From Neckera pumila (lineage: Eukaryota > Streptophyta > Bryopsida > Hypnales > Neckeraceae), in the NCBI GenBank assembly GCA_963969595.1, contig OZ018409.1, forward strand, positions 20,988,975 through 21,052,974: a DNA stretch of 64,000 bases, written 5' to 3'. The notes under the pieces are model-generated. The model ran no database searches and was not told the DNA's origin. It saw nothing but the letters and a program-made list of their open reading frames with translations. This document shows, piece after piece, positions 34,559 to 46,500 of this stretch. The position numbers and the translations under genes are program-made. Each line of letters begins with the position of its first letter. The first letter of the stretch is position 1.

Positions 34559-34860
34559 TCCCGGGGAGATCACTGTTTTTTTTTTTAGAAAACTACGTGA
34601 GTCAAAAGATAGGGTCCATTTAATTCAAAAGGGACAAATTTTATATAATATGTAGGGCTACTATAGGGTCCATGAAATTCTACATACTCTATTATATATA
34701 AATTAGGCTATATTAAAACATCTTATAGTAGAATTTTTTATTAATAAGTTAGCCTTGACTAATAGGGGTCTTTAAAAAATTTCATATTACAATGAGTTTC
34801 AATGTGAACAAATAATTATATATATATAATAATATGAATGCAATCTATTAAATGTATGAG
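34559..34860 (+). repeat. Repeat beginning CCCGGGGAGATCACTG, copy 1
   Basis: Replaces the rest of the NLR paralogue. It is similar over ~300 bp to 63578-63860 (shared TTAGAAAACTA(C/T)GTGA, GATAGGGT, TTTTTATTAATAA, AGTTAGCCTTGAC). The same first 14 bases also end the LRR region of the NLR gene at 48968-48981. Confidence 0.65.
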
Positions 34861-35232
34861 ATTGTTTTTGAGAGATTTGTGGTTGCTGTCTAGCCTGTTT
34901 AAATCAGTCTCTTCATAAGTGCCTCAATAATGTGAGCATACACGAATCCATTGTTCCAAGAGAAAAATGTTGAGCTGTATGACGCCACAATAAAAGCTGA
35001 GAGACAGTTTTAGTAGTCACACGTTAAAGACCCGGCCGTTGAGGAGTTATTTTAGGATTCTGTTACCTTGCGGCTAGGGTTATTGAGGACTTGTGGCCTT
35101 GTCGACTCGCATTCTTTTGTTGTATTTCGTTGCAATGGAGGCAGATAGGTTTTGCCACATTTTTTCATCATTGTATTCTAGTGCAAGGTCGATAGGATTT
35201 TTGGCGGGTTTTTTAATTCTCTTTTGCGTTTA
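34861..35232. other. Non-coding spacer
   Basis: Nothing supportable seen. Confidence 0.3.
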
Positions 35233-35500
35233 GAGTTCCAGGTTGCTTGGCAATCGCTTGGGGTTGGAGTTCTATTTAGGCATTAAGGTTTTGGTGTTTT
35301 GAATTCAAGGTTGCTTGGCAATCGCTTGGGATTGAAGTTCTGTTTAGGCGTTAAGATTTTGGTGTTTCGAGTTCAAGGTTGCTTGGCAATTGCTTGGGGT
35401 TGAAGTTCTATTTAGGCGTTAAGGTTTTGGTGTTTCAAGTTCAAGGTTGCTTGGCAATCGCTTGGGGTTGAAGTTCTATTTAGGCATTAAGGTTTTGGTG
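35233..35500 (+). repeat. Tandem repeat, 68-bp unit, ~3.9 copies
   Basis: Each unit holds AGGTTGCTTGGCAATCGCTT, GGGGTTGAAGTTCTATTTAG and GCGTTAAGGTTTTGGTG. Units differ at only a few positions, so expansion is fairly recent. Confidence 0.9.
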
Positions 35501-35763
35501 AAGACAGGCTACTTCCGCAACTTGGCAACTCGACGGGCAAGGCTCGCCTGGCGACTCCCAAGATTATGAAGGCCATATGCCTGGAGGAGTTGTGCAAGGA
35601 GGAGGCGTGCAAGGTCGTGAATGTGGAGGCGGAGAGCGTGGCGCGGATGCTGCAGGCCGCGAGCGCGTTGACAATTTGTCGGAAGAAGGGCGGGCAGGGC
35701 AAGGACGTGGTGGACATCATCTGGGCAAACACGAAGCAAGTGGGGCACCTCATCGTCACCTAG
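35501..35763 (+). CDS. Small GC-rich ORF, unknown
   Basis: A sharp switch to high GC directly after the tandem repeat. The 65-codon frame from ATG 35566 is open further upstream and has plausible amphipathic composition (KAICLEELCKEEACKVVNVE). GC-rich segments give spurious ORFs on several frames here, and the other strand is open too. No family recognised; it may be a fragment of an otherwise lost gene. Confidence 0.25.
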
Positions 35764-36292
35764 TCGGCACCGTCACCTGGTCGGGCAGTACGTGGTGGAG
35801 ATCAAGTTGCGCCTGAGATTATAGTTGTAGGTTGTCAGAAATATCCCAATTTTGTATGCTGCAAGGTAAGAGCAAGACCCAGCCCCCTGCAAAAAATCCA
35901 ACGCAATACAGTACTTCACGTAGCTGGAGGGAAGCTCCAAAGTGCACAAAGTGCTCAAAAATTGCGGACTCCATTGAAGTCAACGATGCTTTGAACGCTA
36001 TAATGTTTTGATCCCTATTGTCAACCCTGCTTAGCACACTTAGCACACTTAGCACACTGTCAACCCTACTGTCAACCCTGTCTTAGCATAATTCTAGACT
36101 CACCCCTCTCGAAATTCCTAGGGTCACCTTTTGTGGATGTTAGTATTGCATTTGGAGGAAGCTCTGATCCCTGCCTGTGTCTCGAGAAGCTGTATTTCGG
36201 CCATTTTCTACAGGGCACTCATGGGCTAAGTGTATGGTTTGGAGATTCTACCAAGAGAAACTTTCTGTACGAAGTTAGTTTTCAGTGGACGT
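35764..36292. other. Non-coding spacer before the solo LTR
   Basis: Includes a small AGCACACTT/GTCAACCCT repetition at 36020-36080. No gene seen. Confidence 0.35.
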
Positions 36293-36297
36293 GTTAG

Positions 36298-39200
36298 TGT
36301 CGTACGCGCAATCTAGGCATAAGTATCCTTAACACAAAAATGTGCCAAGATAACACGAAATATCGTCCCAGGGGATTTCCGGATTCTATGTAGTATGTTC
36401 TAGCTATCCGGCTTTTCTATCTTTCTTTCTTCTCACTTACTTTCTCTTTTTCCGGCTTCTCTCACGATCCGGATACTAAACTATCCAGAATCCGGTTTAC
36501 GTCTCTTCTTCCAATCCGGTTTTCAATACCTCTGTTTTATCCTCAGAGGGTCCACTATTGATCTTGTAGAGGGGTAGGGACTCACCACTCGTTGTTCTCC
36601 TATAATTCTAACAAACACAACCAAAAACACCCAGGTGCTCAATAGGTTGTAGCAAGACAAGAAGATCCGGATCCTCACAGCTCCCAAATAGTAAATCCGA
36701 AAAACAGGTCACTCAGGAATACTTCACTCTTCCTAACTACAACGACAGATCTCAGAGTCAAGTATAAGGGGGTGTGATCTTTCTAGAGGTTGGATGAATT
36801 CTAAGGTTGGCAGATCTTCCAGACAGGTGGGAACTTCTTCAGGCGGGCGCTTACCTCCGCACGGCTTGACAACCGGACTCGCTTCCCCGCTACTCAAATC
36901 CGGACCACTCTCGTAGTAGTCTAAAGACTCAACGTGCAGTTCCTAAGTCAACAATCCAACAACATTACAATAGCACACTCCCAACTTAGACCGTATTCTC
37001 CTAAATCCAGATTCCTCCTCACCCGACCTTTCCTTCCAACACCCAGACCACAAGGCAACACAATCCGGATACACTGATAAAGCCAAACTGCATATCCAAG
37101 GGCTTTAGATTTCGAAAAGGGAATGAAATACAAATGAATATCAACTAGGAGGGAATGAGGGGCAACTAACTTGCCCGCCCTTAAAAACCCAAATCAAAAC
37201 CAAAGTCAACATCCTAAAAACAACAAAGGGCAGCCCACAAACCAGGGCAACCACAAACACACCAAGGAAATCCCGATTTAACCGGAAAGTCCTTATTCCT
37301 AAACTTCCGGAACCCGGGCCCATGCTAGGATTCCGGTTCCAGAACTAACTAACTAAATTCTAATCCACCTCCGCAAGTAGTCCCCTTTGAACTACTTGGT
37401 CATCCGTGACTTCTTTGAACTCCCGGCTCCCTGCTTGGTTGTCGGTTTGCCGGAACCCTTGGCCGGCGTCATCTTAGCAGCTCGAGGCGGATTCTGCCGG
37501 GTCGCAGGAGACGTCTCCTCCTCATCCGTATCCTCCTCAGACTCAATAGCGGATTCAAACTCACCGGACTCAGAGTCTTCGATCTCTTGCTTCGCTGACT
37601 TCTTACCTTCCGGCTTCCGCTTCTCTGACTTCCAAAGCTTCAGTTGCTTCTTAGGGTCTACCACCTCCAGTTCTTCATCCGAATCCAAGAACTCGACCTC
37701 CACTATTTCCGTCTTCGTGCTCTTCCGGGTTTCCGTCTTGAGCTCCGGTCTCGCCTCTGGAACCGGATCTCCTAAATTGATCAATTGTGGCCCCTTTGCT
37801 AGTGATTGCTCCGCCATGTGAGGGAACTTTTCCGGATGCTCCCTTGCCGGATTTATCATTCCCATGTTTTCTAAGAGGTCCCTCCGGATTGGCATTCTCT
37901 GCCCTGTCTTTTCGGATCCCGCCGGAGATTGTGAGGAAGGACTAAAAGTACTTACAGTCCCCCACTTCTGGAACTGACTTAAAGAAGGTACCTGAGGTAG
38001 CTTGAAGAGAGACTTCAAGCCCGGATCTTCTTTTGTTCCGGAAGTTCCGGCTTCGTACTTGACTGGCGACTCCATGAAGATATCCGGAAGTGGTCCAAAC
38101 TTGTCCTTGGCCACATCCAGAGGTCTTAGCAGCTGCCGCATCTCCTCCAAAACGGTCTTCATCTTGGCCTCGTAATCGACCAATACTTGCAACACTCGAG
38201 ATCCGGTGACAATGCCGTCGGTATCGAGTTTCTTCGTGAAAAGCGCGGACCGGATGACCAGATGTTCCGGTTGCCCTACCAACCCCTTCAAATCCCGGAC
38301 GAGCTTCAGGGCATCCGTCTCCTTTTTCTGGGCTGAGATAGACTGTCCCTCCGTCCAGTGAAACTTGTTCTTGTAGTGGTCCCGTTACGCTCTCAGCTGT
38401 GCAATCTCCTTGTTCTTCTCTTGGAGTAATGCCGGATCAGGTCTCTTCCGGATTTCGTTGAAGATTTGATCCGTCTCCACGTTCAATTCACTGGCGACGC
38501 TCGTGATCACCCCTGCCATCTCTGCGTGCATCTTCCTGCACTGTGCCATCCATCAGGCTCCGGCATCATAGAAGTCGGAGACATCGGAATACTCTGGCGA
38601 CGGTTGGTTCAGGACTGGATTTGATTCCGGTACGTCCAGACTCACTCTTCGTGAGTCCGGATTGGTTACTTTATGCCGCGTCTTCTTCTCCAGCGGCTTC
38701 GGTTCCGACTGCTCTTCCTCTTCCTCTTCTTCTTCAGTCGCCTCTCCCGTCGGCTTCAACTCCTCCGTGAATCCGTATTTCAGGATTTGCATTCCGGTCT
38801 CATACGCAACTTGTTCCGCTAGGGTCACGTAATCATAATAATGATACATGTGGAACAAGTACATACTAAGGGGACTCTGCTTGGCCTTGTCGACCACCAT
38901 CGCCATCTTCTTGACCTTCTAGTGAATTAGGCCCGCCCAGTTCACGACCCGGCCTTCTAGTGCGCCGAAAATCGTATTCGCGACTGTGACCGTAACTCTC
39001 GTCGGCTTTTCCGGATATACTATGGGAATCAAGAAATTCAGTAACCTCCTATGACGCTCATTGATACAGTCACTAACGGAAAAACCCTCCTTATGGTGCG
39101 GTGGTTTCTTGAATTTTCCCTCATGAAACTTATCCGACCGAGTTGCGCTCCCGGATCCAGACTGCGTCAACCTGTAAGTTTCCGCCCACATTCCTTCCGT

Positions 39201-39920
39201 CCACGATGACAACCGCCCTCTTGGCGTCGGCTCGAACTGGTTCGACGCCCCAAAAACTAACTCACGAAGAAAATCCTCGCTCTTCACCGTTCATGGTTTC
39301 CGGATGAACCCTATACACCCTAGTCTGGACAGATCTTCTTCTAACTCTAAACGTTCACCGGAATCAGACGGAATGATCGGGTATAAGAGTTTGACAGACG
39401 GAACTGTCTTCTGCCCCTGCGCGGACGTTTCCGCCATCGAACTCTAATCCGGTGCAATTGGCACCCTCCTTTCCTTCTCTTCCTATCCGGCCTAACTCAC
39501 CACTCTTTCACTCTTCTAAGAGAAAACGCGCTTCAAACCTGCAAGCACACACCTCCTTGAGCGGAAGAAAGAGGGAGAAGAATGAGAAGATTGTCCGTTT
39601 AAGTACCCGGCCAGCGACCAACATCCGTTGGTTCAGCTATTTAATGCGCCGCCTTTCGTAAACGGACCCCTACTTTCCGTAGGCCGAACCCTAGTTCATA
39701 GGTTTGGCCGGAATCCGGATCTCCTTCCGGTTTCTGGATTCCGGTAAGAGTCCGTATCTTACTTCTTCTACAAGTTTTTGTGAGCCGGAACTTCCTGACT
39801 ACCTAGTTTCTACTAAATGTTCCGGTTCATGGTTCCACTACCCCAAAATTTCGAAAATATTTACGGAATTGATCTTAAACTAATCCGGATTTCTAAATAA
39901 TGATATTGCGTGCTCCCACA
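36298..39920 (-). mobile_element. Solo LTR, 3.6 kb, related to the gypsy LTRs at 1187-13245
   Basis: A 5-bp GTTAG duplication stands on each side (36293-36297 and 39921-39925). In sense orientation it starts TGTGGGAGCA and ends GCGTACGACA. It contains the LTR ORF on the sense strand and a CCTCTGTTTTATCCTCAGAGGG segment corresponding to CCTCTGTTTCACCATCAGAGGG of the smaller LTRs. No internal region is present, so it arose by LTR-LTR recombination. At over 3.6 kb it is large for a plant LTR, mostly because of the ORF. Confidence 0.88.
37392..39437 (-). pseudogene. LTR-encoded ORF, long form, with four in-frame stops
   Basis: A single reading frame of 682 codons from ATG 39437 to the terminal stop, broken by TGA 39293-39291, TAG 38921-38919, TGA 38555-38553 and TAA 38387-38385. 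Without these it aligns along the outer-LTR ORF: EEDLSRLGC with EDLNAMGC, VYPEKPTRV with VHPEKPTRV, SMYLFHMY with SPYLFHLY, a glutamate run, and IRSALFTKK with IKAALFDKG. The C-terminal ~200 residues are acidic and lysine-rich and end KKSRMTK. A weak TATA-like ATTAAATAG lies ~200 bp upstream at ~39640. Conservation of the same frame in three diverged LTRs argues that the protein was once selected. Function unknown. Confidence 0.75.
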
Positions 39921-39925
39921 GTTAG

Positions 39926-40567
39926 GTTATTTCTATGGGTCTCGGATTGTGGGCTTGATGTTGTTTGTATGTTTGTTCTTGCAGCATTGGCCCTTATATT
40001 TGGTTGTGTTTACGAGCAACAACGAAGGACTGTTTGGAGCATTGACTTCCTCATACCAAGTAAACCTCTCCTCCAAGCTTGTCCTATATCCCAGCACCAG
40101 CCTCCCACTTTCTTTGTTCCTTCGTTTTTAGTCCTTCACTTGTTTTTGCTATACAAGCCAATTTTTTTGAAGGATGCAGCTGTGGATATCATTGTTGGTA
40201 GCTGGCCTTGGCAATCCTGGGGCAGGGGTAGATTGCAATCTAGAGCCAGTTGATAACCCCATACCGGTTGAAAAATGTGTTCATGTGCCCCAGAAGGAAG
40301 AGAGAAAGTTACCCCTAAGGGAGGTCTGGTCTGTGCCACTCCCGATCCAGCAGCATTGAAACCATGTGAGGAGAATTGATGCCCATAACTCCCTTACAAC
40401 AGTGCAAACAATAAGTTAGATACATCATTTCTTGCCTTCTGAGAACTTGTTCTTGGCTTCTCTTTCCGGTACTTTAGGGTCTAGGTTGCCTCTCAGGTTT
40501 CTGTACTGCTCATCTAGTTTTTAAATTTTGTTTGATTCTAATTATGTCAATTTCTTGATTTTGCTAG
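39926..40567 (+). pseudogene. Possible SCAMP-like gene fragment, upstream part
   Basis: After an AG near 40172 comes a block DAAVDIIVG that resembles the 'DATVDIPLD' block of plant SCAMP (secretory carrier-associated membrane protein) N-termini. The next candidate exons (40568 and 40749) resemble the following SCAMP block. Upstream, 39926-40130 holds a hydrophobic ORF that does not match SCAMP. No NPF repeats or membrane-domain exons are found. Assignment is tentative. Confidence 0.25.
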
Positions 40568-40811
40568 GAGTTGAAGAAAGAGGAGAAAGAGCTTACAGCC
40601 AAGGAAGCTAAGCTTAAGAAGAAAGAGAAGGTATTTGATTAACTCTATAATATCTGATAGGGATGCAATTTACTTTGTACTATTATGTCATTGTATTACT
40701 TTGTACTATTGGTTGAATCTAATTCTGTCAGCTTTTTGGTTTTGCCAGGAGTTGAAGAGAGAGGAGAAAGAGCTTAAGGCCAAGGAAGCTAAACTTAAGA
40801 AGAAAAAGAAG
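40568..40811 (+). pseudogene. Duplicated 63-nt coiled-coil exon (SCAMP-like)
   Basis: Two 63-nt open blocks, 40568-40630 and 40749-40811, each preceded by AG and followed by GTATTTGAT. They encode ELKKEEKELTAKEAKLKKKE and a near copy. The flanking intron sequence (AACTCTATAATAT, GATAGGGATGCAAT) is also repeated, giving a 181-bp tandem duplication. The peptide resembles the ELKKKE.ELQAKEAEL coiled coil of SCAMPs. Both copies are phase 0, so inclusion of both would stay in frame. Confidence 0.45.
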
Positions 40812-42521
40812 GTATTTGATCAACTCTATAATATTTGATAGGGATGCAATGTACTTTGTACTATTGTACTTTCTAAATCTATGGATTGGTATACATCTAA
40901 TTCAGAAATAAAATATTCTAATATCTTTAGGATGATACGGTCGGAATTAAAGTGCTTGCGGCAGGTTGGCTATGAAGCTTCCGCTTTGGGACCTTCGCCA
41001 CTTTCAGTTACAAGTTTTGCAATTAAGAATCTGGCACAGAATCACTAGGGATGGAGAGAGCATCGGACGTCGTCCGGGTCTTGTCAATTGCCGGTTCTGG
41101 AATTTGAAAGGGAATCGAGTGTGCTGGTGGTTTGGTTGGTGGCAGGTGGCAGGTGGCGATCTTCTGACGTGGCTGGGTCCACTGCCATGCTGGTGGCCTC
41201 CTCACTCCGCCCTTTTTCCACCTCAGCGTCCGGGTCTTCTTGGTGCCTTCTTGCTTCCACGTTAGCTTGCATTAGCCATTTGTTCTGTGTTGGGCTCAAG
41301 TCTCCCTGAGGTGTCTGTCCCCCCGAAACTTCAAGAAGAAAACATGGAGTATTTGTTTTTTGGGTTCCTTTTTAGTTCTTTTGTAGAGGCTGTGGCCATC
41401 CTATTTGGGTCACAATTCGATTTGTAGTACAAGTCTAAGACGTTAGCATGTCAATATGGAAATGCAAGTCTACAAGTCTTTTGTGTATACTTTATATATT
41501 GCAAAGAAATGGCTAGGGATGACTATTTGCACAGGTAGAATTTTCACTCATTATTCAAATTGGTGTGTTGATTTATAGGACCTAAAACCTAGAGATAGGC
41601 AACAGCTAGAAGTTGGCATTATTTTATTGCTTGAAGTCATTGTTCACAATGATAAAGCCAATTTGCTCTCTGAAATTGGAAATGACATTTTTCTCTTTTT
41701 AGGTGGGTTGCATCTACGATGTGGGATTGTAAGGGAGATGGGCAAAGCTTCACGGTAATTGCTTTCATGAAGTTTGTGCCGCCTATGACAAAGAGTAAGA
41801 CATCTGATTTCAAATTCATCCAATAGGGCTGGATTGATTCCGATTGCTTCTACTTCTACATTTTGAGAGCATTGATTATTTCATGAATTGCTTATGGTTA
41901 TTGTGCAAGAGGTGGTTTACTGTAATGTAAATTATTTTAGCTTGATTGCTTATATTGTAATGCAGTTGGTCATTTGGTTTGATGAGGAGCAGATTTTTTG
42001 GTGAAGTGAATGTTAGGTGAAGTTAGGTGAATGTTAAGTGAATGTTAGGTGAAATTGGGTGAATGTTAGGTGAATGCTCCCCCGGGTGCTCCCATTCCAT
42101 TGTGCAAGTTAGCTAGACTTGATTCCTGCTATTATCTTCCATTTTGAATCATGTGTTAGGTGTTAGTGTAGGTTTAATTAAAGTCCTACTTTCATGTAAA
42201 TCTATTTTGTGTAAACCCATGATGTGCCGTTGTATAGAACACAAATAAGGAAGGAAGCTTCTTGACAGCATTGTGAATTGGGAGGTGTGCTCTATTATGA
42301 GAACATCATTAACTTGCAAGTTTGAGATTCATTTGGAGTTTAGTTTTAACTTAATGACATCAAAGACTCTCTTGGGAAGACCATTTGCTCCATGTGCTAT
42401 TTGTGGCTCCCATTTTATTTTGTGAATGATTGGAGTACTTTGTGACCTATTTCAGGTCTAATGCTGTGAAAGACCAGTTGTGTTGTTGGGAGACCTAACA
42501 TTGATGTTTCTTGTTTGTCAG
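40812..42521. other. Intron-like or intergenic stretch
   Basis: No clear exon. Has a small TTAGGTGAATGTTAGGTGAA repetition at 42014-42074. Confidence 0.3.
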
Positions 42522-42601
42522 GATACAGTGCTTCCTGCTGAGTTGAGGGTTGCAAAAAAGCACACCAAAAAGGCTGACTTGGTTTTGTGTCCAAGTATAA
42601 G
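42522..42601 (+). other. Exon-like open block, family unknown
   Basis: Flanked by TTGTCAG and GTATTGG; reads DTVLPAELRVAKKHTKKADL and on to CPSIR. It would join in phase to a block after GCAG at 43343 (VENLADQGHFNLRTQ). It may belong to the upstream gene fragment or to the transposase-like gene that follows. Not recognised. Confidence 0.3.
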
Positions 42602-43589
42602 GTATTGGTTACTTACATTTTCTTTACTCTCATTTTGTGGACTTTCTCTTTGTGAAGACAAATCACTTGCTCAATGTCTTTGAACCTTTTTGTTTTTGAT
42701 CTTTCTCTCTGATATTTCCAATCATGATCATGAATTTGATTGGGATTGCTTAGAGCCGATATTCCTTTGCCATTAACTTGTTGATTTCTACTATATCATT
42801 TTTTAATAGCTTGGGGCAGTATTGCAACAGACATGTTTCTTCTAGTGGTGCAATGATTTGTTTAACATGATTGAAATGAAATGGTTGGACGGTGTCTTGC
42901 TCAGATATTCAGGCTGTAAATGTTGTCATCAATTTTGACTTCTAAAGAATTGAGACATATTTTCACATAGTAAGTTCCCTCAATATATTTTTGTGCTTCA
43001 GTTGTAGTATGAATATGCTTTGAGGTTTTGGTTGATGCTTCTTTGAGCTATGGGTGAACTAGAATAGCACAATGAATTACTTATCATCACTATCTAGCTA
43101 TAGAATCACCTTTTGAGCAGCAGGATTAAAAAATTATCTACTCAAATTATCACTCTAAAGTGATAAAAGCCAAATTAATTTTGTAAAGTTGTAAACATCT
43201 CTGTTTGCGCATTCCACAAGCTTTGCAATGGCAATATTATTTGCAAGTAAATCATATAAATGAGCATGAAATTTGTGATAGATTAGCATTTTGCATGAGT
43301 GTCTAACATGATCTTAATACTACTTTTTTTTGCAAAATGCAGGGTTGAGAATCTTGCAGATCAAGGGCACTTCAACCTTAGGACCCAACTATCTCTACTG
43401 ATTTGTAGCTCCAATTTTGTAAGAATTTAATGCACCTTCTAGCAAATTATTTTGGATATCATCTTATTTTTTTATTTTTTTATTTTCTATTTATATAAAT
43501 GGATTTGGCTATACTAAGTGTTTGTAAATGTTGGTGGTTAGGATTTAGCGTGCATTATGTCATTTAAGGTTAAACTATTCTCCGTGTAG

Positions 43590-46500
43590 CATGAATGGAG
43601 CATTCCAGAGAAGATTGGCCCAATCAATGCAAAGGAAGGCGAGTCCTATGCCAACCTTCGGATCAGGTTGGAAGATGCTGATGTGATAGACTGGTCATTT
43701 TTATTTTGGGATGTGGAAGACAAAGGGAGGATTAACGTGAAGCTTGAGAAGCTGAACACCATCTTGCCGGAGATGTATGTCATTCCTGTGGAGTCTAAGA
43801 CTATTGATGCTTCTAAGCGTCCTCGTGCTGGGGAGGAGTCTTTTATCTTTGAGTCAGCTCCACTGGAGGCCACAGAAGTTGATGTTGGTGTTGCTTGCTA
43901 AGATGCTATTGCTGAGGGTATTCCATTAAATCCAGCAGCCTGCTTTAGGGTCAGTTCTTCAGAATCTAGATCATTGCTAAAATCACTTTTAATTCCAAAA
44001 GAAGTTCTGGAATTCTACTTCAAAGGGGAGGAGAAATTGAAGAATGAACTTAAGGCAATTTCCCTTGAAGACCATAGATGATCATTGAAGTCTTGGGATC
44101 AAGATGGGGTTGGAGTTTTAAAGGTTTACTATGAGGAATGTTGCAAGGATATTGGGGGTGGAAGTGGTGGTCACACCAAAATCACTGCTTCAAATTTGTT
44201 TTCAAATTTTTGCAAAAGCCATTTAATGTCAAATGGACACATACGTAGTTGGTGTAGAAGGAAGGGTGTTGATTTTTGTAATCACCCTCAATCAGTTGCA
44301 CCAAAAGGAAAGACAGTTATACTAACTGCTGCAGATCACAAAGTTTTAGTAGATGAGGGTATCAAAACTCTAGATGGTGTCAATCAAAGTGTTTCCTCTG
44401 ATCCTAATCCTTTTGTAGTGGTTGGGGACATTGATTGTGCTGAGGTTAAGAGCTTCTGGTTTAAGGTTAAGTGCACTTACTGTGGGGATTTTTGTTAGTT
44501 ATGCCCTCCTAAAAAAAATCTTGAAGCTAACCTCAAGAACCACCTTGGTGGGACAAAATATGAGAAAGCATTAGAAGATGCTCACAATGCTAAGAGCATG
44601 CGTCCACCATTGACCACTGGCAAGAGGGGAAGGCCAGCTCGAAAATCAAGTAGTGTTGTCAATTCAAATCAAAAGGATTTGCATACATGGTTCAGAAGTA
44701 GTGGAGATAGTAGCCAAGAAGGTAAATCTCCCTTATTAGATTGTTCTCATTTGCTAAGATTAATGTGCTGGGGTTTTAGAGGACCTACATGTGTTTATGC
44801 TGGCAATACTTATGTTGTGGATGGTTTGCTTCATGACCCCCATCCTGGTGTTAATTGGTATCCTAAACCCCATCTTCATCAATCGTTTCAAGTAGATAAC
44901 AAGTCTATAAATGTAAAGGGTACATTTAGGCATAAAGAATGTTCTCGGTTTAGTACATTTGGCAATTCTTTCTCTAATCTTTGCTGTAGTTTTTGTAGTC
45001 AAATTTGGCTGGAGCAAGATTTTAGGATGCGTGTAGTACGTGAGGACAAAGCCTTAGAAAAGCGGGTTACTAGGGGTACAGATAAGGGACGTCAATTAGG
45101 GTATTTGCAAGTGAATGAGTTGTCAAATCATAGTAGGCTAATCACAAAGAAATTAAGGCTTGAAAAATTATATCATTGGGCAGCAAAAGCACGCATTGTG
45201 CCATTTAGGGTTTAAAGGCCTACTTTAAAAGAGTTTGCAAGAGAAGCCTCTAATCAACATAATTTGGTAAAATTTTGTAATGATATTATTTTTGCTCATA
45301 GATCGGGGGCATTTGGAGGGAAACTAGCTCTTTGGGATTTCATGAGGGATGTTGCATCTAATCTAAATAGGGAAAAAAGGGATATAGGTTTTCAAGTAAT
45401 ACAAAGTCTTTTGGTCAAGCTATGAAAATATATGGGGGAAGGAGGATGTGTGATCTATTTTCATTGAACTTCTCTGGTCCAACATTTAGCACAATAAAAA
45501 GGGAAAATAAAAAAGGTGTGCAATTCATTTCTGGGGAGCATGCTAATATTTTTGCCTCAATGGCAGAAATATACAAAGATGCAAAAGACCTCCATGGGAT
45601 TATAGGACCAGTACCTGTTATACTAGCAGAAGATGAAACAAAGGTTAAATCAAGGGTCACGTGGGAGCAGAAATTTGATACCTTGGCTGGATTTTGTGGG
45701 GTGATGGCAGATCATGTATGTGTGTCATCATTTAATCCAGTTGTAGGAGTTGGAGAGGTTGGATATAATAAGATTATTGACAGTTTTCGTACTTACAAGG
45801 TGGGAGGGTTCGCCAGGGTGATTGTAGTAAATCCACTACACGACAAATTGCCACGACTTGTTCTGGTGGTTTGCAATACGTGTAATTGTTTTGACTCCTC
45901 ATGGGTTCAAAAGCAATGGAGATTGATTGATCAATTGTGGGATAAAGACTGCAAAGAATCAGTTGGACCAATTGTAGGCCATGCAAGTGATGGTGATTCA
46001 AGAAGGCGCCAATTGATATTGGAGGATTACAAGGTCACATCTGGAGCACAATTGAAGGTGAATTGGGATGGCTGGATGTTGACAGTAGGATTAGACAACA
46101 TGGGTGATGCATTTGGTCTCCATGACCAAGACTACATCCACAACGGAAAGAAGTTGGTAAATCCATTGGATTCCCCTGTAAGAATTCTTCAAGTAGGTGG
46201 TGATGTTGCTTGTCTTCAACATTTAGGTCTTGTGTATAACAAATTCACATTTGATGATCATGGGCTGAAGAAAGAAGATATAGATAGGAGGGACAGGCAA
46301 AATTGGGCATCTGCCCAACGTATTTGCCAAAGAAAGACACGGATGTGCTTAGCTAAATTGAGGACAGCAGCTGATGTTCATCTAGAGCGTACTTTGGGTA
46401 TAGAGATGTATTTGGAAGTATGTGCAAATTATATAGATATTTTTGCTTCTCCCACACTTGATTTGAGATCTAGATTAGTTCTTGCTGCAAAAGTTTCTTT

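Noticed and set aside
35566..35816. Overlapping GC-rich ORFs on three frames as genes
   Set aside because: GC-rich sequence lowers stop frequency; at most one frame could be a gene fragment.
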